Shown here piece after piece: positions 8,966 to 13,596 of a stretch of DNA of 13,596 bases. Numbering within the stretch: the stretch's first letter is position 1; the number at the start of each line of letters is the position of its first letter. The notes beneath the pieces were generated by a model that saw only the letters and a list, made by a program, of their open reading frames with translations, had not been told where the DNA came from and searched no databases. The DNA lies in the NCBI GenBank assembly GCA_937995875.1, contig CALKIW010000055.1:1-13596 (forward strand), given 5' to 3'. Both the position numbers and the translations under genes were made by a program. The DNA comes from an uncultured Bacteroidales bacterium. GTDB lineage: Bacteria > Bacteroidota > Bacteroidia > Bacteroidales > Bacteroidaceae.

Positions 8966-11596
8966 ATGAAAACAGTATGGAAGAAGTGGAATCTGGTTGG
9001 GTTAATTACAATGACTCTGTCTCTTTCCGTATTTTTACTAAATGCAGCATGTGTTTCGGACGAAAAGAAAAATGTAGTTCTTGAACTGGAACAGGGTACA
9101 CTTTCATTGATACCGCTAAATCGGAATGCTGTTCGGGTACAGTTCACTCAATCAGGTTCAGTGCCTATGCAGGAACTTATCTATACGGAGAACTCTCCCG
9201 TTCCGGAGTATGAAGTTGCAGAAGATGATAAATCTCTGACTTTATCTCTGGAAGGGATTTCTGTGGAGTTTGATAAAGGCACGGAGGCGCTGACTTTTAA
9301 AGATGCGAATAAACGTATCATTCTTCAGGAAAAAGTCGGAGGGCGCTTTATGGCAGCTTCTTCTGTTCAGGGAGAAGCTACATTCCAGGTGGAACAACAC
9401 TTTGTATCTCCGAAAGATGAGTATATATACGGTACTGGTCAATTTCAGGATGGTTATCTCAATATCAGAGGCTTGTCGAGGAGGTTGACACAGGTCAATA
9501 CACAGATTTCCATACCTTTTATTCTGTCAAACAAAGGTTATGGACTGTTGTGGAATAACTATGGATTGACGGATTTCAATCCGGCAGATGAATCTATTGA
9601 GTTGACTCCTGCGAGTGCAAGCGGTGAGGCCGTTACTGTCAATACTACAGGTACGAGCGGGAATGTAAGAGAAACCCGGCAGACATACTCGTTCACAGCC
9701 TCGTTGGAAGTACCTCATTCCGGGCGTTATTCTTTGTTGTTGGATGTCGGACAACGGATGGCACGCAAGTACTATCTTGCTATCGATGGAGATAAGGTGT
9801 TTGATATCAATAATTTGTGGCTGCCTCCTACAACTTCTGCAATAGTGGAATTGAGTGCCGGAAAGCATGCCATAGAGGTGCAGGGTGAGCGTAATGATAA
9901 GCCTGTACTATATTGGCATCCTGTTTCCGAAGAAACCGTTTTTCGTTCACCGGTTGCCCAAACATTGGATTATACTGTTTTCGCCGGTAATGGAGATGAA
10001 GTTATTGCCAGTTACCGCGAGTTGACCGGACCTTCTCCCATGATGCCTTTATGGAGTTTGGGATATATACATTGCCGGGAACGGTACAATACTCAGGCGG
10101 AGTTATTGGAGAATGCCCGTGAGTTCAGGCAACGGAAGTTACCTATAGATATGATTGTTCAAGATTGGCAATATTGGGGGAAACATGGTTGGAATGCGAT
10201 GCGGTTTGATGAAGACAGGTATCCTGATCCGGGGAAAATGCTTCAGGAGCTTCATGATATGGATATACGCCTGATGATTTCCGTCTGGTCTAAAATAGAT
10301 ACCCAGTCTGAAATAGGAAAGCAGGCAACAGAAAACGGATATTATATTCCGGGCAGTGACTGGATTGATTTCTTCAATGCTGATGCTGCGGCTTTTTACT
10401 GGCAGAACTTCCGTAACGGACTATTGAAATATGGCATCGATGCTTGGTGGCAGGATGCTACTGAGCCTGAAAATGACGACCTCCAGAACCGGCGTATAAA
10501 TAACGGGCAGACACCGGGAGAGGTTTACCGGAATGTTTATCCGATGTATGTCAGTAAGACGATTTATGAAGGTTTGCGCAAAGATGATCCTGACCGGAGG
10601 GCTATGATATTTACCCGTAGCGGCTTTTCCGGAATGCAGCGTTATGCGGCGGCCACATGGTCGGGAGACGTGGGACATGACTGGGAAACTCTGCGTCGGC
10701 AAATAGCCGGAGGGCTGGGACAAATGGCAACAGGTCTGCCTTGGTGGACGTATGATGCCGGTGGTTTCTTCCGTCCGGGCAATCAATATACCAATACGGG
10801 GTATCATGAACAGTTTATCCGTTGGTTGCAGGCAGGAACATTTTTTCCATTAATGCGTGTACATGGTTACATGAGTAATACCGAACCATGGAGATATGGA
10901 GAGAAAGTTGAGCGTATCGTTGCCCGTTATTTAGATTTGCGTTACAGACTTCTTCCCTATATTTATTCTCAAAATGCTGCGATTTCCTTTAAAGGTTCTA
11001 CTTTAATGCGTCCGTTAGTAATGGATTTTCCGGAAGACTCCCGTGCATTGGAGCAAAAACATCAGTTTATGTTCGGACCTTCTGTTTTAGTCGCCCCGGT
11101 TGTGGAAGGTGGTATTAACCGGATGAAAGTGTACCTTCCTGAATGTCCGGCAGGTTGGATAGACTTCTGGAATGGTGCATCTTATAAAGGTGGACAAATG
11201 GTGGATGTGGATGTTGACCTTGAGAAAATACCTTTATTTGTGAAAGCCGGTTCTATATTACCACTGGGCCCTACGAAACAATCTACTTCTGAAGATACAG
11301 AAGAACCGTGGGAAATCCGTATTTATCCGGGTGCTAATGGTACTTATTCTGTTTATGAAGATGAAGGGAATAACTATAATTATGAAAAGGGCCAGTTCTG
11401 CACATTTGACTTAAATTGGAATGATACGGACAGAACTTTGACTATCAGTGACAGGAAGGGAAAATTCACTGGAATGAAAAAGAAAATAACCTTTAATGTC
11501 ATAATGGTATCGCCACAATCCGGTACCGGAGTTTATCAGTCAACACCGGATAGAACTGTCACGTATTTAGGGAAATCTATGGTAGTTTCGTTATAA
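8966..11596 (+). CDS. GH31 lipoprotein with PA14-like insert, probable alpha-xylosidase
   Basis: This 876-residue enzyme ends the operon. A hydrophobic signal runs into LLNAAC, giving a probable lipidated Cys29. The acidic stretch after it (VSDEKK) resembles the Bacteroides lipoprotein export signal, so a surface location is possible. An N-terminal beta domain (about 35-210) is followed by an insert at about 215-330 resembling PA14 (SFTASLEVPHSGRYSLLLD at 242-260, then AGKHAIEVQG). Such inserts are known from alpha-xylosidases like Cellvibrio Xyl31A and the B. ovatus xyloglucan-locus GH31. The barrel has IVQDWQYWG (397-405), nucleophile Asp497 in WWQDATEP and acid/base Asp568 in WSGDVG. Alpha-xylosidase is the best guess. 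The PA14-like part may lengthen the substrate-binding groove. Confidence 0.92.
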   Translation: MKTVWKKWNLVGLITMTLSLSVFLLNAACVSDEKKNVVLELEQGTLSLIPLNRNAVRVQFTQSGSVPMQELIYTENSPVPEYEVAEDDKSLTLSLEGISVEFDKGTEALTFKDANKRIILQEKVGGRFMAASSVQGEATFQVEQHFVSPKDEYIYGTGQFQDGYLNIRGLSRRLTQVNTQISIPFILSNKGYGLLWNNYGLTDFNPADESIELTPASASGEAVTVNTTGTSGNVRETRQTYSFTASLEVPHSGRYSLLLDVGQRMARKYYLAIDGDKVFDINNLWLPPTTSAIVELSAGKHAIEVQGERNDKPVLYWHPVSEETVFRSPVAQTLDYTVFAGNGDEVIASYRELTGPSPMMPLWSLGYIHCRERYNTQAELLENAREFRQRKLPIDMIVQDWQYWGKHGWNAMRFDEDRYPDPGKMLQELHDMDIRLMISVWSKIDTQSEIGKQATENGYYIPGSDWIDFFNADAAAFYWQNFRNGLLKYGIDAWWQDATEPENDDLQNRRINNGQTPGEVYRNVYPMYVSKTIYEGLRKDDPDRRAMIFTRSGFSGMQRYAAATWSGDVGHDWETLRRQIAGGLGQMATGLPWWTYDAGGFFRPGNQYTNTGYHEQFIRWLQAGTFFPLMRVHGYMSNTEPWRYGEKVERIVARYLDLRYRLLPYIYSQNAAISFKGSTLMRPLVMDFPEDSRALEQKHQFMFGPSVLVAPVVEGGINRMKVYLPECPAGWIDFWNGASYKGGQMVDVDVDLEKIPLFVKAGSILPLGPTKQSTSEDTEEPWEIRIYPGANGTYSVYEDEGNNYNYEKGQFCTFDLNWNDTDRTLTISDRKGKFTGMKKKITFNVIMVSPQSGTGVYQSTPDRTVTYLGKSMVVSL

Positions 11597-11629
11597 TGGT
11601 TTTAATCAATTAAGAATGAATTTTAGAGT

Positions 11630-11648
11630 ACCCGTTGGCGGAATTAAA
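11630..11648 (+). repeat. Left terminal inverted repeat of the IS982-family element
   Basis: The 19 bases ACCCGTTGGCGGAATTAAA match the reverse complement of 12633-12651 without mismatch. The transposase stop codon (11644-11646, minus strand) lies inside this repeat, so coding sequence runs into the element end. Confidence 0.92.
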
Positions 11649-12543
11649 TAAGCGCATATTTAAGTCTGTCAATAGGTTTGTTGTTAATGTGGTTTATATA
11701 TTGAAGGATTGTAAATGCACTTATTTTCCCTAGTATTCTGGTAAACAATCCTACTGTATCTTTAGCATAATTTCTCACTATCATGAACTGATCGCATAGT
11801 TGTGAGAAATCCGTTTCGATTCTTTTCCTGGCTTTAGCAAATGGGATGAATGTAGGACTCCAGTCCTTTTGGTTCAGTCTATATGGAACTTCAAGTCTTA
11901 TATTTGCAGTCTCAAACAAATCCAGTTGCACATTCTTACTAATATATCCTCTATCTCCGAGAATGCTGCAGTCATGATATTCATATTTGATATTTTTAAG
12001 ATAATTGATATCGTGAACACTTGCTTTTGTCAGGTCAAAGGAATGGATAACTCCACTTAAACCGCAAATAGCGTGTAATTTATATCCATAGTAATAATTC
12101 TTCTGAGATGCACAATATCCGAATGATGGAGCTTTACTATAATCGTTTCTGCCCATTTTACAACGTTTCCCTCTAGCTACCCGGCATACCTCTATAGGTT
12201 TTGAATCAATACAGAAATATTCTTCACCACCATCTATCTTCTCAGCTATTCTTTTACGGATAGTGTCGCATAAGGTTGATGTAGTTTTACGCCTGTCATT
12301 ATACTGGCGTCTTGAAATCAGATTGGGCATTTTATCCTTATACTCAGAAAGTCTAATGAAAAGATTACTTTCACTATCTATACCCATGGCTTCGGATGTA
12401 AGGTTCAAAGCTATAACTTCTATATCTGAAAACTTGGGAACAACACCTGGACGAGGAATATTTCCCTTCTCATTTATGAGGTTATCGCCAAATTGCTTGC
12501 AAATCTTAAGAATTTTACTGAATATTGTATATAAGTTGTGCAT
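11644..12543 (-). CDS. IS982-family DDE transposase
   Basis: This 299-residue protein catalyses cut-and-paste movement of the surrounding IS. Counting from Met at 12543, the catalytic triad is Asp113 in FCIDSKP, Asp197 in ILGDRGY and Glu243 in RKRIETDFSQL. The segment between them (KPIEVCRVARGKRCKMGR, then GYKLHAICG) is typical of IS982. The frame stays open upstream to ATG 12618 (324 residues) and TTG 12621. I prefer 12543 because 299 residues is the family norm and the protein then begins MHNLYTIF, although the extra N-terminal residues cannot be excluded. The preferred start lies in a strong hairpin (12533-12609). The frame is intact, so the element may be active. Confidence 0.88.
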   Translation of the reverse strand: MHNLYTIFSKILKICKQFGDNLINEKGNIPRPGVVPKFSDIEVIALNLTSEAMGIDSESNLFIRLSEYKDKMPNLISRRQYNDRRKTTSTLCDTIRKRIAEKIDGGEEYFCIDSKPIEVCRVARGKRCKMGRNDYSKAPSFGYCASQKNYYYGYKLHAICGLSGVIHSFDLTKASVHDINYLKNIKYEYHDCSILGDRGYISKNVQLDLFETANIRLEVPYRLNQKDWSPTFIPFAKARKRIETDFSQLCDQFMIVRNYAKDTVGLFTRILGKISAFTILQYINHINNKPIDRLKYALI

Positions 12544-12609
12544 ATATTGATGATATATTAAAGGTTTGACCATCTCTAATATACTATAAATCAATAATAT
12601 GCACAACTT
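12533..12609 (-). promoter_or_regulatory. Inverted repeat covering the likely transposase start codon
   Basis: Arm 12533-12551 (AAGTTGTGCATATATTGAT) and arm 12590-12609 (ATCAATAATATGCACAACTT) are complementary over 19 base pairs with a single bulged base; the loop is 38 nt and contains a further 6-bp pairing (12555-12560 with 12577-12582). In minus-strand RNA the AUG at 12543-12541 falls within the stem. Other IS families (IS10, IS50) use such structures to stop outside transcripts from being translated into transposase. A similar role here is an inference; if translation starts at 12618 the hairpin is inside the gene. Confidence 0.6.
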
Positions 12610-12632
12610 TTTAAACATCAATATATTATCTT

Positions 12633-12651
12633 TTTAATTCCGCCAACGGGT
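12633..12651 (-). repeat. Right terminal inverted repeat of the IS982-family element
   Basis: This is the exact reverse complement of the left terminal repeat at 11630-11648. The next outward base also pairs (T at 11629, A at 12652), which may be chance. It lies upstream of the transposase gene. Confidence 0.92.
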
Positions 12652-12655
12652 ATGA

Positions 12656-12802
12656 TATGCTTCAATTGTTTTATGGCATTGTACGAATACGCCAAAGGAA
12701 ATCGAATTAGTTTCTCATGGTCAACTAAAAAAAGATGGAATCACATGGTTTGTTGGAATTGCAAACAATCTTTTAGCCAAAATCAGTAAACACAGATGGT
12801 GA
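12656..12802 (+). pseudogene. Possible 3' remnant of an unidentified gene cut by the IS
   Basis: A 48-codon open frame without an ATG begins right at the IS end and stops with TGA at 12800-12802. Its translation starts YASIVLWHCTNTPKEIELVS, continues through GITWFVGIANNLL and ends ISKHRW. The composition looks protein-like, and the missing 5' part would lie where the IS now sits, yet the DNA left of the IS is GH31 downstream sequence, not the rest of this gene. I do not recognise the family. A chance open frame of this length is quite possible. Confidence 0.25.
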
Positions 12803-12891
12803 ACAGCATATTTTTTACGCAAAAATGGAGATTTATCGGCTGTGGATGAATCTTTTAGAATCCTATGCCACGATTTTACATAGATTATAAG

Positions 12892-12899
12892 TACCTTTG
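12892..12899 (+). promoter_or_regulatory. Bacteroides-type -7 promoter element of the WYL gene
   Basis: TACCTTTG is an exact match to the Bacteroidetes -7 consensus TAnnTTTG, 31 bp before the WYL start codon. No clear TTTG -33 element is seen at the usual spacing; a TTTTA lies at 12874-12878. A small inverted repeat, CTATG (12863-12867) and CATAG (12879-12883), sits just upstream and could be an operator, though it is short enough to be chance. Confidence 0.6.
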
Positions 12900-12930
12900 C
12901 AGCAGTATTTAATCTTTAAAAGTAATTACT

Positions 12931-13590
12931 ATGGCATCAAATATCTTTGGACGATACATTTGGCTCATTGATACCCTCAGGCGACACAAACGCTTGACTT
13001 TTGAGGAGATCAATAATCTTTGGATAGAAAGCTGTTTGAGTTATGGCGAAGGAGATGAACTCCCATTGAGAACATTCCATAATTACCGCAAGGCAATCAA
13101 GGATATCTTTGATGTCTATATAGAGTGTGATGTCAAAGGTGGTTATAAATACTATATCGATGAACCGGAAAGATTGGAGGGAGATAGCCTTCGGAGTTGG
13201 CTAATCGACTCATACGCTACGCTCAATCAAATACAAGCCGATAAAAAATTAGAAGGACGTATCATTTTTGAAAATGTTCCATCTGGCAACATCTGGCTGA
13301 CTACATTCGCTCAGGCTATGCGTAATGGATATGTGGTTGAAATCACTCATCAAGGATTCGGAAAGGATTACTAAAATAAATTCGAGATTGAACCATACTA
13401 TCTTCGCATATTCAAGCAGAGATGGTATGTTATAGGTCGAAATCCATATTATGTCTGGAAGAAAACAGAAGCAGAAAAAAGAGGAAAGACTTACGACAGA
13501 CCTATATATCGAGTATATGGATTAGATAGAATATCTAACGTAACCTTATTTCCGCAACACTATAATTTAATGTTTTTTATAAGCACCTGA
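12931..13590 (+). pseudogene. WYL-domain transcriptional regulator, broken by a stop and truncated
   Basis: The intact start encodes 147 residues (12931-13371): an N-terminal winged-helix-like part (MASNIFGRYIW, then TLRRHKRLTFEEIN) and the first part of a WYL domain. A TAA stop follows at 13372-13374 after GFGKDY. The same frame then continues with family-like sequence (FEIEPYYLRIFKQRWYVIGR, then RPIYRVYGLDRISNV) to about 13542. A single base change (CAA or AAA to TAA) would explain the stop. From 13543 the frame runs into the terminal inverted repeat and ends at TGA 13588-13590 with unrelated residues, so the rest of the protein is missing; Bacteroides relatives are usually about 300 residues. 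WYL proteins bind nucleic acid ligands or DNA and often regulate defence or mobile regions. The coding start is supported by the promoter at 12892-12899. Confidence 0.75.
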
Positions 13591-13593
13591 GCA
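13543..13593 (-). repeat. Right copy of the 51-bp perfect terminal inverted repeat
   Basis: These bases are the exact reverse complement of 1-51. The WYL reading frame loses its family resemblance where this repeat begins, so the repeat boundary coincides with the gene break. Read outward it starts CCTTATTTCCGCAACACTAT at 13544. Three more bases (ACA) follow to the window end, so the repeat may continue beyond. Confidence 0.9.
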
Positions 13594-13596
13594 ACA

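Larger units (their letters stand above)
69..11596 (+). other. Probable six-gene glycoside hydrolase operon (part of a PUL)
   Basis: Six genes on one strand are separated by 37, 53, 13, 18 and 16 bp, with no visible terminator or promoter between them. All six products carry export signals. In order they are GH31, GH43+CBM6, GH43 long form, GH97, GH43+CBM6 and GH31. Family knowledge: alpha-xylosidases, arabinofuranosidases or beta-xylosidases, and alpha-galactosidases of these families occur together in Bacteroides loci for complex xylans; from memory, the larger xylan locus of B. ovatus also carries GH31, GH43 and GH97 genes. No SusC/SusD, endoxylanase or regulator is present here, so the locus must continue elsewhere or has been cut. 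The target glycan is an inference. Confidence 0.8.
11630..12651 (-). mobile_element. Complete IS982-family insertion sequence, 1022 bp
   Basis: The element is bounded by 19-bp perfect terminal inverted repeats that start ACCC, as is usual for IS982, and encodes one DDE transposase on the minus strand. Length (1022 bp) and single-gene layout fit the family. It begins 33 bp after the stop codon of the last GH31 gene and is convergent with the operon. IS982 elements normally leave direct repeats of about 6-9 bp, but the flanks here (TTTTAGAGT left, ATGATATGC right) do not match. The copy therefore probably took part in an adjacent deletion or a recombination with another copy. No terminator is visible in the 33 bp between the operon and the IS. 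Confidence 0.92.

Noticed and set aside
210..10807. Numerous antisense open frames of 60-240 codons opposite the hydrolase genes, the longest at 3157-3867 minus
   Set aside because: They lie entirely within strongly supported genes, show no recognisable domains and have cysteine- and histidine-rich, low-quality translations typical of shadow frames.
11597..11629. Possible terminator after the last GH31 gene
   Set aside because: The 33 bp before the IS contain no stem-loop followed by a T run.
11630..13593. Similarity between the IS982 terminal repeat (GTTGGCGGAATTAA) and part of the outer repeat (GTTGCGGAAATAA)
   Set aside because: The match is short, needs a gap, and would make the whole window a single IS982-like element, which its content does not support. 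Probably chance in AT-rich sequence.
1..13596. CRISPR array, tRNA, rRNA or phage genes
   Set aside because: No regularly spaced direct repeats, RNA gene signatures or phage structural genes were seen on either strand.

Overview
The window looks like accessory chromosomal DNA from a gut Bacteroides or a close relative. The evidence is a tightly packed run of glycoside hydrolase genes typical of a polysaccharide utilization locus (PUL), Bacteroides-style signal peptides and lipoprotein signals, starts without Shine-Dalgarno sites, and a TAnnTTTG-type -7 promoter element (TACCTTTG at 12892-12899). I cannot fix the species.

Positions 69-11596 hold six same-strand exported enzymes separated by only 13-53 bp, almost certainly one operon: GH31, GH43 with a CBM6-like tail, GH43 of the long beta-sandwich type (lipoprotein), GH97, a second GH43 with CBM6, and a second GH31 (lipoprotein, PA14-like insert). 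The set would strip alpha-xylosyl, arabinofuranosyl or beta-xylosyl, and alpha-galactosyl units. That suits a heavily decorated arabinoxylan, such as cereal glucuronoarabinoxylan, better than a simple polymer; xyloglucan side chains are the main alternative. No SusC/SusD pair, endo-acting enzyme, sensor-regulator or monosaccharide metabolism gene lies in the window, so this is only the side-chain-trimming arm of a locus.

Positions 11630-12651 are a complete IS982-family insertion sequence of 1022 bp. It has 19-bp perfect terminal inverted repeats, a DDE transposase on the minus strand (convergent to the operon), and a hairpin that would bury the likely transposase start codon. No target duplication flanks it. 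Beyond it lie a short open-frame remnant, a clear promoter, and a WYL-domain regulator gene broken twice: by an in-frame stop, then by replacement of its 3' end with repeat sequence.

The first 51 bases of the window are the exact reverse complement of 13543-13593, so the whole segment sits between perfect inverted repeats. The right copy truncates the WYL gene and the left copy ends 17 bp before the first GH31 start codon. I favour opposed copies of one mobile-element end bounding the segment over a phase-variable inversion, but the sequence alone does not settle it, and a repeat-bounded assembly contig is also possible. I see no convincing wholly new system. The most unusual points are the inverted-repeat bracket, the mirror-like enzyme order of the operon, and the transposase-start hairpin.
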